DNA from: Roseiarcus sp050015575
Lineage (GTDB): Bacteria > Pseudomonadota > Alphaproteobacteria > Rhizobiales > Beijerinckiaceae
Reading direction: 5' to 3'
DNA: 31,809 nt
NCBI GenBank assembly: GCA_050015575.1
Contig: JBEKBD010000022.1
Coordinates: 1 to 31,809 of the forward strand
Part shown: piece by piece, positions 6,789 through 15,272 of the stretch
How positions within the stretch are numbered: the first letter of the stretch is position 1
How the letters are laid out: each line of letters opens with the position of its first letter
Position numbers and translations under genes: made by a program
Notes under the pieces: model-generated
The model's database searches: none
What the model was told of the DNA's origin: nothing
The model's input: only the letters and a program-made list of their open reading frames with translations

Positions 6789-7577
6789 TCATCCGGTAAT
6801 CAGCCAAGCCTCGAATCCCGACATGAACTCGCCGAGAAGCGGCTTGATCGCGAAATACAACAACAACAGCCCCCCAGCGATGATGAACGGCGCCGCCATA
6901 TAGAAGATGGCGATCTGAGGCGTCAGACGGTTGATCAGGCTCATCGCCAGATTGACGATGATCGCGTAGATGAAGAACGGCGAGCACACCCTGAGCGCGA
7001 GACGAAAGGTGTCGCCGAGAATCGAGGCCACCTGCCGCAAGGAATATCCGGCGTTGAAATCGCCGCCGATCGGAATCGCCTGATACGAGGCGGCCAGGCC
7101 GCGCAAGACTTCCCAGTGGGCGTCGGCGATGAAGATCAGCGCGGTCGCCGACAGGCTCACGAAGCTGGCGAGCGGCGGCAACGCCTGGTTCGGCTCGAGG
7201 TCGATGCCGAACGGATTGGCCATGCCGAGCATCGTCGCCACTCCCGTCGTCATGGTCTCCAGCGCGAGAAGGAACAGCCGACCAAGAAGACCGATCAGGC
7301 CGCCGATCGCCGTCTCGACCGCGATCAGCCGCAGCGCCGGGACCGGCTCGGCGCTGAGCGAGCGCAACGGCGTGGAACCGAGCAGCAGCGGCGCGAGCGA
7401 CAGCGTCACCGCCACCGCGATGAACAATCGAACCTGCATCGGAATCTGCGCGCTCGCGATCCCCGGCATCAGCATCAGGCAGCCCCCGATGCGGCAGAAC
7501 AGAATGAACGTCGCCAACGTCAGGTTGGGATTGAGGATCGCCCCGGCGCCGGCGAATATGTCGTCGCTCGCGTTCAC
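6789..7577 (-). CDS. fliR: Flagellar export gate protein FliR
   Basis: The 262-residue inner-membrane protein has about six hydrophobic helices. FliR-type motifs include ILFCRIGGCLMLMPGIAS near the N-terminus, QVRLFIAVAVTLSLAPLL, and GMANPFGIDLEPNQALPPLA, one character short of the usual FliR loop pattern. FliR forms the type III export gate with FliP and FliQ. The start is GTG, directly after the flhA TAA stop with no intervening base, so reinitiation by the flhA ribosomes is likely. The only alternative ATG would remove the first membrane helix. Confidence 0.93.
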   Translation of the reverse strand: MNASDDIFAGAGAILNPNLTLATFILFCRIGGCLMLMPGIASAQIPMQVRLFIAVAVTLSLAPLLLGSTPLRSLSAEPVPALRLIAVETAIGGLIGLLGRLFLLALETMTTGVATMLGMANPFGIDLEPNQALPPLASFVSLSATALIFIADAHWEVLRGLAASYQAIPIGGDFNAGYSLRQVASILGDTFRLALRVCSPFFIYAIIVNLAMSLINRLTPQIAIFYMAAPFIIAGGLLLLYFAIKPLLGEFMSGFEAWLITG

Positions 7578-9680
7578 TTAAGATATCGAGCCGAGCGATT
7601 TGACTTCAAAGCCGCGCGCAATCTCGAGTTGCGACAACACCGGCAGCGTCGGGAACATGCGCTCGATGATCATTCGCACATAGGGCCGCGTCTCGGCTGT
7701 GGTGACGAGCGCGAACACGTGCTTGTCCTCCAAGCGTTTGCGGATCGCCACGGACGCCTCGGCGGCGAATTGCTCCATCAACCTCGGATCGATGTCGAAT
7801 TCGGTCACCTCGCCCTTGGCGTCGCGCTTCAGGCTCTGGTGAAAGACGAGGTCCCAGCGATTGCCGAGCCGCAGCACACGCAGCGCGCCCTGGTCCTGAA
7901 TGTCGCCGCAGATCTGTTGCGCCATGCGAACGCGCACGTGCTCGACGATCTGCTCCGGGCGGCGCACGTGTGGCGCAATCTCGGCGATCGCCTCGAGAAT
8001 CAGGCTGAGGTTGCGAATGGAGACGCGCTCGGCGAGCAACAGCTTCAGCACCGCCTGCAACCCCGAATAGGAAATCTGCGACGGGCACATGTCGTCGATC
8101 AGCTTCTTGTATTCGGGCTCCAGCCTGTCGAGCAGCGCGCGCATATCCTTGTACGACAGCAGTTGCGCCAGGTTGTTGTGGATCACCTCGCTCAAGTGCG
8201 TGAGCAGGACCGACACCGGATCGATCGGTTTGAACCCCTCCCGCCTGACGTCCTTGATGTAGGCCTGCGAAATCGACACCGCTTTCATGCCGAAGGCCGG
8301 CTCGCGGACTTCGTCGCCGGGAACGTTGGGACGTTTGCCGTCGCCGACGATCACCAGGAATTCGCTGACGCGCAATTCCTGCGTCGCCACCACGGTGCCG
8401 TGGATGCGGATCTGGTAGGTTTTGGCTGGCGTCTTGATGTCGTCGGTGAGCTTGATCTCCGGCACGACGAAGCCGTATTGACGCGCGAATTTTCGACGCA
8501 TCTTGGCGACGCGTGAGGCGATCTCGTCGTGCGCGGCGAGCAGCGTCGCCGTTAGTTCCTTGCTGAAGCAGAGTTCGATCTCGGCCGATTTCAGTTGCTC
8601 CTTGATCGAGGAGCGCGCCTCGGCGCGAGCTTTTTCCTCGCGCTTGGCCTTTTCGGCGGCCGCGATCGCGCGATCCTTCGCCTGCCGATTGGGAATGGCG
8701 ACGCCGACAAAGGCCATCAGACCGCCGAGAACCGCAAACGGAAAAAAGGGCAGGCCAGGAATCGCGCCGAGCACGAACATCAGCACCGCCGCCATGAACA
8801 GCGCATTGGGATAATTGCTGAGCTGCTCGATCACCGCCTTGTCGGCGGAGCCGCGCGTGCCGCCCTTGGCCACCAGCATGCCGGCGGCGAGCGAAATGAT
8901 CAGCGCCGGAATTTGCGACACCAGGCCGTCGCCGACCGAAAGCTTGGTGAAGATGTCCGCCGCGGTGGACAATCCGAGGCCGTGCCGGGTGACGCCGATG
9001 ACGATGCCGCCGAAGACGTTGACCGCCAGAATGATGAGACTGGCGATCGCGTCGCCGCGCACGAACTTCGACGCGCCGTCCATCGAGCCGAAGAACGCGC
9101 TCTCCTCCTCGAGTTCGCGCCGGCGTTGCTGGGCGATCTTCTCGTCGATAAGGCCGGCCGACAGATCGGCGTCGATCGCCATCTGCTTGCCGGGAATGGC
9201 ATCGAGCGTGAACCGCGCGCCGACTTCCGCGATGCGGGTGGCGCCCTTGGTGATCACCAGAAAATTGATGATCACCAGGATGAGGAAGACGATGATGCCG
9301 ATGACGAAGTCGCCGCTCATCACCAAGCTGGCGAATCCCGCGATGATGTAGCCGGCGGCGGTCGTCCCTTGCGCCCCGTGCGACAAAATGAGCCGCGTCG
9401 TCGAGATGTTCAGCGCCAGCCGAAGAATGGTCGCCACCAGCAGCACGGTGGGAAACGCGGAGAATTCCAGCGGTTTCTGGATCCACAACGCGACCATCAA
9501 GATCAGCACCGAAAACGCGATCGACAGCGCCAGCCCGAGATCGATCATGATCGACGGAACCGGCAGGAAGAACAGGCACAAGATCAGCGCGATGGCGGCC
9601 GCAAAGCCGACGTCCTTGCCGTTGCGGCCGGCGGCCGCCTCCACGGCCGCCGTCGGCGCGGCCGCCGTCGTCAATGACAT
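7578..9680 (-). CDS. flhA: Flagellar export apparatus protein FlhA
   Basis: At 700 residues it has the full FlhA layout. About eight membrane helices lie in residues 25-330, with the conserved LRLALNISTTRLIL at 86-99. The FHIPEP cytoplasmic loop contains GARFTLDAIPGKQMAIDADL and SAFFGSMDGASKFVRGDAIA. A large cytoplasmic domain from about residue 355 holds PVSVLLTHLSEVIHNNLAQL and the C-terminal YVRMIIERMFPTLPVLSQ. FlhA receives chaperone-substrate complexes and drives export using the proton gradient. The ATG has a strong AGGAGA ribosome site. It follows fliQ after an unusually long 160-bp gap with a hairpin, which could separate its expression from upstream genes. Confidence 0.97.
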   Translation of the reverse strand: MSLTTAAAPTAAVEAAAGRNGKDVGFAAAIALILCLFFLPVPSIMIDLGLALSIAFSVLILMVALWIQKPLEFSAFPTVLLVATILRLALNISTTRLILSHGAQGTTAAGYIIAGFASLVMSGDFVIGIIVFLILVIINFLVITKGATRIAEVGARFTLDAIPGKQMAIDADLSAGLIDEKIAQQRRRELEEESAFFGSMDGASKFVRGDAIASLIILAVNVFGGIVIGVTRHGLGLSTAADIFTKLSVGDGLVSQIPALIISLAAGMLVAKGGTRGSADKAVIEQLSNYPNALFMAAVLMFVLGAIPGLPFFPFAVLGGLMAFVGVAIPNRQAKDRAIAAAEKAKREEKARAEARSSIKEQLKSAEIELCFSKELTATLLAAHDEIASRVAKMRRKFARQYGFVVPEIKLTDDIKTPAKTYQIRIHGTVVATQELRVSEFLVIVGDGKRPNVPGDEVREPAFGMKAVSISQAYIKDVRREGFKPIDPVSVLLTHLSEVIHNNLAQLLSYKDMRALLDRLEPEYKKLIDDMCPSQISYSGLQAVLKLLLAERVSIRNLSLILEAIAEIAPHVRRPEQIVEHVRVRMAQQICGDIQDQGALRVLRLGNRWDLVFHQSLKRDAKGEVTEFDIDPRLMEQFAAEASVAIRKRLEDKHVFALVTTAETRPYVRMIIERMFPTLPVLSQLEIARGFEVKSLGSIS

Positions 9681-9805
9681 GGCGGTGTCTCCTGGTTAAC
9701 CCGTCGCGCCGACAATGACCGCCAAAGCTTGCGCGGGTCTCGCCGATCGCGCTTCGCGGCGGCGCCGGCGGCCGACAAGCCGACATCTGCGAGCGCGGCT
9801 GACTT

Positions 9806-9821
9806 CGCGCCCGAAGGCGCG
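9806..9821 (-). promoter_or_regulatory. UUCG-loop hairpin between fliQ and flhA
   Basis: In the minus-strand transcript CGCGCC, UUCG and GGCGCG form a perfect 6-bp GC stem closed by a UUCG tetraloop, an exceptionally stable RNA element. It starts 20 nt after the fliQ stop. No U-run follows, so termination is not expected. Protection of upstream mRNA from 3' exonucleases is a plausible role. Confidence 0.5.
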
Positions 9822-9840
9822 GCGCGGCATCCAGCGCCGA

Positions 9841-10113
9841 TCAGTTCTCGAATCCGCGTTCGATGCGCGCGTAGACGTTTTCGGTGAAGACGTAAAATTG
9901 TCCGCCGATGAACGACGCGGTGAGGCTGACGACCGCGAAAATCACCACGATTTTCGGGACGAAGGTCAGGGTCATTTCCTGGATCTGGGTCAGCGCCTGC
10001 AGCAGCGCGATCGCCACGCCGACGACCATCGCGGCGCCGATCGAGGGACCGGCGCCGACGATGATCAGCCAGATCGCCGACTGTATGACGTCGAGCGCGT
10101 CGCCCTCGTTCAT
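9841..10113 (-). CDS. fliQ: Flagellar export gate protein FliQ
   Basis: The 90-residue protein has two membrane helices (IWLIIVGAGPSIGAAMVVGV and LTFVPKIVVIFAVVSLTASF) joined by the conserved loop ALLQALTQIQEMT, the hallmark of FliQ. It assembles with FliP and FliR in the export gate. Its ATG overlaps the flgD stop in an ATGA quartet. Placing fliQ between flgD and flhA, away from fliP, is characteristic of Rhizobiales. Confidence 0.95.
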   Translation of the reverse strand: MNEGDALDVIQSAIWLIIVGAGPSIGAAMVVGVAIALLQALTQIQEMTLTFVPKIVVIFAVVSLTASFIGGQFYVFTENVYARIERGFEN

Positions 10114-10520
10114 TGCACGGTCGCGCCGTTGCTGAACGTGATCGTGTCTCCGTCGGAGAGGGTGGCGGTGCCGACGCCGGCGGACGTGACGTCGACCGAG
10201 GTCACCTCGCCGGACGTCTTTCCGTCCGACGAGGTCATCGTCGAACCGACCGCCAATTCGGCCTGGGTCAGCGAGCTCTCGGTCAACAGCGAGGCGAGCG
10301 TCGTGTTGGTCTGGACGGATTGTTCGACCTCGGAGATCGTCGCCAGTTGGGTGACCATCGCCGTGGGGTCCATCGGCTGCGTCGGATCCTGGTTTTTCAG
10401 CTCCGCCATCAGGAGGGTCAGAAACGAGTTGTAGCTCAAGCTGTTCGTCGAGGACGTGGAGCTCGTCGACGAAGACGAAGACGCGGCGCTGCTGACGGCG
10501 GAAGTGGCGGTGACGCTCAT
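10110..10520 (-). CDS. flgD: Hook-capping / hook assembly protein FlgD (short form)
   Basis: The N-terminal half carries the conserved FlgD block LSYNSFLTLLMAELKNQDPT, then PMDPTAMVTQLATISEVEQS (residues about 28-68). A Ser/Thr-rich stretch (residues 9-26) precedes it. At 136 residues it lacks the long Tudor/Fn3-like C-terminal domain of enteric FlgD. Only a short beta segment with TLSDGDTITFSNGA remains, as in other rhizobial FlgD proteins. It caps the growing hook outside the cell. No signal peptide is expected, since it leaves through the type III system. It sits 11 bp after flbT and overlaps fliQ. Confidence 0.9.
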   Translation of the reverse strand: MSVTATSAVSSAASSSSSTSSTSSTNSLSYNSFLTLLMAELKNQDPTQPMDPTAMVTQLATISEVEQSVQTNTTLASLLTESSLTQAELAVGSTMTSSDGKTSGEVTSVDVTSAGVGTATLSDGDTITFSNGATVQ

Positions 10521-10531
10521 GGCCTATCCTT

Positions 10532-10942
10532 TCAAGCTGCGTGCGACTTGGCGGGCGCCGCGTCGGGATACATCTCCTGTTCTTCGAGCGGAAACAGGCC
10601 CCTCAGGGTCTTCAACGCTTCGAAGTTGCGCGAACGGGCGATCTGGTCGGCGGCCGTCTTGAGGCCGCCGATGATCGCGGGGTTCTCGAACGCGTGCAGC
10701 GCCGCGTCGATGAGCCGGCGCGACAAGCCGGTCGCCGCCGCCGTGGCCCCAGGATCCATCAGCATGACCTGAACCGCGAAGTAGATCTGACGAAGCGGCG
10801 TCGTCGCCTGATCCGCTTGGAGAACGTGGTTCTCCAGCAGAAAGGTCACCTCGTTCAGCAGCTCGATCGTCGCCTTCCGGTCGACGCGGATGACCGCGCC
10901 GTTGATGTAGAGCTTTTCGCCGGCGCGAAGCGTGATATTCAT
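10532..10942 (-). CDS. flbT: Flagellin post-transcriptional regulator FlbT
   Basis: The 136-residue soluble protein begins NITLRAGEKLYINGAVIRVD and contains FLLENHVLQADQATTPLRQI and YFAVQVMLMDP, the conserved core of FlbT. In Caulobacter FlbT binds the flagellin mRNA leader and promotes its decay until the hook is complete. In some Rhizobiales it acts positively. The flagellin targets are outside this window. It follows flaF by 7 bp, the standard alphaproteobacterial pair. Confidence 0.94.
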   Translation of the reverse strand: MNITLRAGEKLYINGAVIRVDRKATIELLNEVTFLLENHVLQADQATTPLRQIYFAVQVMLMDPGATAAATGLSRRLIDAALHAFENPAIIGGLKTAADQIARSRNFEALKTLRGLFPLEEQEMYPDAAPAKSHAA

Positions 10943-10949
10943 TTCATCC

Positions 10950-11297
10950 TCATTTCAAGCCGTCGCGAATGATTTCGTTGATCTCGATCATCGGGGTCAG
11001 ATCGCTGCTCTGACCGGAACGCACGCGATCGATCTCCTTGTTCATCCAGATGCCGATCGAAACGATCCCGGCTCGCAACCGTTCCGGCAGTTCGTTGTCC
11101 GGGTTTCTCAGGTCGTCGAGGAAAATCGCCCACAGGCGGCGCAAATAGAACAGCGCCTCGATGGCTTCGCGCGTGCCTGGTCCGCGCGTGCGAGCCGTGC
11201 GGAGCATTTCGATGACGCGGTCCATCGCTTGGCGCTCGTGCGCGCGCATCACTTGCGGCGATTCCTCGACGACCTCGTTGTAGGAAATCTCGTACAT
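10950..11297 (-). CDS. flaF: Flagellin biosynthesis regulator FlaF
   Basis: The 115-residue helical protein begins MYEISYNEVVEESPQVMRAH and includes EALFYLRRLWAIFLDDLRNP and RAGIVSIGIWMNKEIDRVRSG, the typical FlaF blocks. FlaF acts with FlbT to set flagellin translation and secretion, and it binds flagellin as a chaperone-like partner in Caulobacter. ATG was chosen over an in-frame TTG four codons upstream because the family begins M-Y-x-x-S-Y. It follows flgL after 15 bp. Confidence 0.93.
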   Translation of the reverse strand: MYEISYNEVVEESPQVMRAHERQAMDRVIEMLRTARTRGPGTREAIEALFYLRRLWAIFLDDLRNPDNELPERLRAGIVSIGIWMNKEIDRVRSGQSSDLTPMIEINEIIRDGLK

Positions 11298-11312
11298 GGT
11301 CGATCCCAAGGG

Positions 11313-12356
11313 TTATGTGGGGAGATATTGCGCGAGGCTCAGCTTTTGAATATCGGCGGTGAGTTCGTAGGCGGTCTGGAGTTGCGTCGTCAGCGCGTCG
11401 AGCTTGGTGGCCGCCGTGGTGGTGTCGACGTCGTCGAGATCGCCGATCTGGGTTTGCAGGATCGTCGTCTGCGAGGACATCGAATTGTCGGCGTCGGTGA
11501 CGCGCTGCAGCAGCGCGCCGACCCCGGCCTCGGTCCCCGTTATCGAGCTGACCCCTTGCGTGACCAGCGAAGTCGCGGTGGTGGCCACTTCCTGCTGCGC
11601 CGCGGAACTCAGCTCCGTGCCGCCGAACCCGGCGAGCATCGCATAGGCCTCGGTGAGTTGCTGGAACCCGGCCTGGTTGGCGTTCGACGAGGCGTCGATG
11701 GTTTCGCCGGGCGCGATTTGAGCGGTCTGGTTGACGCTCGAAGCCGACGACCAATTCGTCGTCCAACCGGAGCCGCTGAACTGCGAGGCGAACGTGCTGC
11801 TCAGAAACGTCTGCATTTGCGCGCCCGTGACGCTCGCGGCGGCCGCGTCGGTCGGCGCAAAGCCGAAGTAATTCTCGAACGCCGTCGTGATGGTGTTCTG
11901 GGCGGTCGAATAGTCGGTCATCGGCGCGACGCTGGAGTTGACGCCGCCGAAGACATATTGGCCGTTCGACGTCGTGTTGGTCGTGGCGATCAGCGACTGC
12001 AGCGCGTTGACGCCGAGGGTCTGCAACGTCGAGCCCGCATCGGCCGACCCCGAGGTCCACGTCGTCAAACTCGACGCCGCGCTTTGCGCGTCGGTGAGAA
12101 TCGAATTGAGAGCGTCCTGTGTCGTCGTCAGATTCGTCTTGACGAGGGCGTTGCTGGTGGTCAACGTCTGCAGCAGATCGGTCTGGTTCTTGAGCGACAG
12201 TTCATAGCCCGACTGGTCGCCCAACTGCAGACCGATGTCGGCGTACTCGCCGGTGGTGGACTCGACCTCGAGGCTGGAAAGCTGTGATTGCGCCTGGGCG
12301 ATCGACGGCAGCAGCGAGGTCGTCAGGAAACTCGACGAAATGGATGAGGCGCTCAT
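11313..12356 (-). CDS. flgL: Hook-filament junction protein FlgL
   Basis: The 347-residue protein resembles flagellin at its ends. The N-terminal helix has SSFLTTSLLPSIAQAQSQLS and the C-terminal helix TTTAATKLDALTTQLQTAYE. The middle contains NGQYVFGGVNSSVAPM, typical of FlgL (L-F-G-G). Ser/Thr content is high, as in many exported axial proteins. It forms the junction between FlgK and the filament and is secreted through the type III pathway with FlgN help. It starts 5 bp after flgK. Confidence 0.93.
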   Translation of the reverse strand: MSASSISSSFLTTSLLPSIAQAQSQLSSLEVESTTGEYADIGLQLGDQSGYELSLKNQTDLLQTLTTSNALVKTNLTTTQDALNSILTDAQSAASSLTTWTSGSADAGSTLQTLGVNALQSLIATTNTTSNGQYVFGGVNSSVAPMTDYSTAQNTITTAFENYFGFAPTDAAAASVTGAQMQTFLSSTFASQFSGSGWTTNWSSASSVNQTAQIAPGETIDASSNANQAGFQQLTEAYAMLAGFGGTELSSAAQQEVATTATSLVTQGVSSITGTEAGVGALLQRVTDADNSMSSQTTILQTQIGDLDDVDTTTAATKLDALTTQLQTAYELTADIQKLSLAQYLPT

Positions 12357-12361
12357 GATCG

Positions 12362-13870
12362 TCAGGCCGCGTCGAGCAGCGCCGTGAACATGTCGTTGAC
12401 CGTCGTCAGCAACTTGGCGGTGGTCGTGTACGTGTTCTCGATGCTCAGCATGTTGGTCATTTCCGTGTCGAGGCTGACCCCGGTCGCGTTCGACAGCGCC
12501 GCCGTCGCCTGCGTGACCAAAGTGTTTTGATAATCGGCCTGATTGGTCGCCTGCTGGTTTTGAGCGTTCAGCCAGCTCACCGAGGCGTTGGCGTAGTCGC
12601 TGAGAGTGTCGGAAGAGCCCAGGCCGACGTTCGGGTCGAAGGACTGGGTCGACGTCGTCGCCGCGACCATTTGTTGGATTCGGCCGGTGTAGCCCGCGGC
12701 GCCGGTGGTGTTGTAAACGTAGGCGGAGCCGTTGATGCCGCCGTTCTGCAGCAAGGAGATGTCGCCGCCCTGCGTGGGATCGACGGCCGAATTGACCTCG
12801 ATGGAGGCCGCGAGGCCCGTCGCGCCGGTCGCCGTCGGCAGACTCGTCGCGCCGGCGTAGGTGAACAATCCGGGCAGCGAGGCCCCGCCCTTCCCCGTCT
12901 GGTCGCTTTCGCCGAACGCGTTGATCAGACCGTCGGCGATTTGATCGAGCTGCGACTGGTATTCCGGCGCGACATTGTCGCGCAATTTCGCCAGGCCGGC
13001 GAGCGCGCCGGACTGGATCGGCATCGGCGAGGACGCGCCGGTGATCGGCACGCCGTCGACGGTCACGTCGTTGCCGGTCGTGGCGGCGTCGCCGGTCGAG
13101 CCCGCGGTGTAGGTCTGCGTCGGCGTGAACGAGAGCGTGTGCGCCGTGTTATCGAACAACGTCACGCCGCTGTCGGTGTAGATCGAGGTCGAGCCGTTCG
13201 GGTTGGCGACGGTCGAAATGCCGATCTGCTTGGAGAGTTCGGTGAGAATCGTGTCGCGCGTGTCCTCGGCGCTGTTGACGTTGGCGCCCGAAGCCAGACC
13301 GCTGACGATCGTCGCATTGACCTGCGAATATTGGTTGAGCAGCGAGTTGATGGTCGAGACCGACGAAGCCATGTCGGCGTCGGCCTGCTCGCGCACCTGT
13401 TGAACCGTCGCCGATCCGCTGTTCAGCGACGAGACGAGGTTGTCGGCGGCGGTGACGACGGCCTGCCCGGCCGAAGCGCTGCTCGGCGAACTCTCATAGG
13501 TCGTCAACGCGTCCTGGAGGTTCGCTAGCATCGCCGAAGGCGAATTGCCGTTTTCCGTCGACCCCGACGTGGACGAGCTGGAGGAGCTGTCGCTGACCGT
13601 CGCCGCGAGCGTCGCCAGTCCGGTGGCCAGCGCCTGTTGGCTCGCCGCCTGCGAGGTCGACGCATTGACCTGTTCGAGCAGCGCTTCGTTCGCCTCGCGG
13701 GTGACCGAGCCGAGTTCGGAACCGCCGTCGGCAGTGGTGATGATATTGGCGACCTCGCGCGAATAGCCGGTCGTGTTGGCGTTCGAGACGTTGCTCGAGA
13801 TGACCGCCGACTGCGCCGCGTTCGAAAGGAACGCGGAGTTGATGATGTTGTACGTGGCGGACATGCTCAT
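12362..13870 (-). CDS. flgK: Hook-associated protein 1 FlgK
   Basis: The 502-residue protein starts with the flagellar rod-like motif AVISSNVSNANTTGYSRE and has the FlgK-type QTYTAGSTGD and ASVSWLNAQNQQATNQADYQ regions. It ends in TEMTNMLSIENTYTTTAKLL, the axial C-terminal helix. Length is in the normal range. It joins hook to filament. The first ATG (13870) has an AAAGG ribosome site 7 nt upstream, and a second ATG lies two codons later. It follows flgE by 30 bp. Confidence 0.95.
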   Translation of the reverse strand: MSMSATYNIINSAFLSNAAQSAVISSNVSNANTTGYSREVANIITTADGGSELGSVTREANEALLEQVNASTSQAASQQALATGLATLAATVSDSSSSSSTSGSTENGNSPSAMLANLQDALTTYESSPSSASAGQAVVTAADNLVSSLNSGSATVQQVREQADADMASSVSTINSLLNQYSQVNATIVSGLASGANVNSAEDTRDTILTELSKQIGISTVANPNGSTSIYTDSGVTLFDNTAHTLSFTPTQTYTAGSTGDAATTGNDVTVDGVPITGASSPMPIQSGALAGLAKLRDNVAPEYQSQLDQIADGLINAFGESDQTGKGGASLPGLFTYAGATSLPTATGATGLAASIEVNSAVDPTQGGDISLLQNGGINGSAYVYNTTGAAGYTGRIQQMVAATTSTQSFDPNVGLGSSDTLSDYANASVSWLNAQNQQATNQADYQNTLVTQATAALSNATGVSLDTEMTNMLSIENTYTTTAKLLTTVNDMFTALLDAA

Positions 13871-13900
13871 CGCGCGGCCTTTGGTAAGCGGTCGATGGGA

Positions 13901-15178
13901 TTAGGACTTCAGGTTGTTGAGGATGTCCAAAAGGTCGGCGCCGGTCTGAAACACTTTGGAGTTGGCCTGATAGGCGCTCTGGGCCTCGATCATATCCGTC
14001 AGCTCGGTGGCTAGATCCACGGTCGAGCTTTCGAGCGACGAGGAAACGACGGTGCCGAGGCCGCCTGTCCCCGCGGTTGCGTAGACGATCGAGCCGGAGT
14101 TCTGATTGGCCTGATAGACGTTGCCGTTGAGCGAGGTCAGGCTGTCCGGGCTCGCCACGTTGGCCAACGGAATGTCGTAGGCGGCGTTGGACGCGCCGTC
14201 GCTGTATTGGAAATCGACCTCGCCATCGGCGCTGATCGTCACGCCCTTCAAGCTGCTCGGCGCGTTGCCGTTGGTCGTGTTGGTGTTGACGCTGAAACTC
14301 GCCGCCAGTTGCGTCGTCCCGCTGACATCGAGGGCCAAAGTCTTGCCGTTGGGAACCGGAATGTTGAAAGGCGAGCCCAGCGTCAACTTTCCCGAATTCG
14401 GGTCGAAAGACAGCGTTTCCGTCGCCAAGGGCGTGTTGGCCGGAGTCGTCGTATAAGGGAAGCCGCCGGTCTGCGCGGCGTCAGCGGCGTCGTAGGCGGT
14501 GATCTCCCAGGTGTCGTCGCCCTTATTCGTCCCCGTCGTCGATACGCCGGTGTTGGTCAGATAGACGTTGATCGTGTGCGCGCCGCCGAGGTTGTCGTAG
14601 GCGGTGACCGAGGTCTCGTCGGAATAGGTCGCGTCCGCCGCCGACGGGTTGGCCGAGGGCAGATCGGCCGCGTTGGTGACCACGGTCGCGGTCGAAGGAA
14701 GGTTCACCGACAGCGTGCCGGAGGTCGTCGCCGTCGGCAAGTCGCCCGCCGCGGTGACGTTCACTTTTTGGGTGGGAACCGAGTCCGCCTGGCCGCTGCC
14801 GGCGGTGTTGCCCATCAAGTAGTAGCCGGCCGAATTGACGAGATTGCCCTCCGCGTCGGGCACGAACGAGCCGTTCCGGGTGAGATAGAGGGCGCCGCTC
14901 GAGTCGGAGACGACGAAGTACCCGTCGCCCTGAATCGCCAGGTCCGTCGTGGTCGAAGTGCCGACGACCGAGCCCTGCAGCGAATTGAGCGCGCGTATGC
15001 TCGTCGCGACGCCGGCCAGGCTGTCGGCGGCGCCGCCGGCCTGATCGACCAGCGTCGAAAACTCCGTCTCGACGTTCTTGTAGCCGGTGGTGTTGGCGTT
15101 GGAGACGTTCTGCGAAATGGTCGAAAGCCAGTTCGTATCGCTCAACATGCCGGAAACGGCAGTGCCCATCAAGCTCAT
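13901..15178 (-). CDS. flgE: Flagellar hook protein FlgE
   Basis: The 425-residue axial protein carries the N-terminal STISQNVSNANTTGYKNVET motif and the GDGYFVVSDSSGALYLTRNG domain, shared with FlgG and FlgF. A hook D2-like Thr/Asn-rich middle follows. The C-terminal ATELTDMIEAQSAYQANSKV and FQTGADLLDILNNLK form the conserved C-terminal helix. FlgE subunits are exported and polymerise under the FlgD cap. GAGGGG is 8 nt before the ATG. The bases just before the ATG are complementary to the end of fliP (see the 15179-15272 entry). Confidence 0.96.
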   Translation of the reverse strand: MSLMGTAVSGMLSDTNWLSTISQNVSNANTTGYKNVETEFSTLVDQAGGAADSLAGVATSIRALNSLQGSVVGTSTTTDLAIQGDGYFVVSDSSGALYLTRNGSFVPDAEGNLVNSAGYYLMGNTAGSGQADSVPTQKVNVTAAGDLPTATTSGTLSVNLPSTATVVTNAADLPSANPSAADATYSDETSVTAYDNLGGAHTINVYLTNTGVSTTGTNKGDDTWEITAYDAADAAQTGGFPYTTTPANTPLATETLSFDPNSGKLTLGSPFNIPVPNGKTLALDVSGTTQLAASFSVNTNTTNGNAPSSLKGVTISADGEVDFQYSDGASNAAYDIPLANVASPDSLTSLNGNVYQANQNSGSIVYATAGTGGLGTVVSSSLESSTVDLATELTDMIEAQSAYQANSKVFQTGADLLDILNNLKS

Positions 15179-15272
15179 CGATCGGTCCCCTCGGGGTTTC
15201 TCTCATCCAATAAACGATGGTTCCCTTGCGCGAAGCTGATTGTGCGGAACGACGACGTTAATTGACCGATCG
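15179..15272 (-). promoter_or_regulatory. Complementary arms linking fliP end to flgE start
   Basis: CGATCGGTC, inside the last codons of fliP (15272-15264), is perfectly complementary to GACCGATCG (15187-15179). The latter abuts the flgE ATG and includes the last base of its ribosome site. The 76-nt loop is the intergenic gap. If the RNA pairs, flgE initiation would be masked until a ribosome finishing fliP opens the stem. CGATCG-type words are common in this genome, so chance is a real alternative. No promoter with paired hexamers was found in the gap. Confidence 0.3.

Noticed and set aside
6456..8516. A 686-codon open frame on the plus strand
   Set aside because: It is antisense to the fliJ-like gene, fliR and flhA, and its composition is Arg/Gln/His-rich without motifs.
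7606..9786. A 726-codon minus-strand frame offset from flhA
   Set aside because: It is an out-of-frame reading of flhA. The flhA frame has complete family motifs and this one has none.
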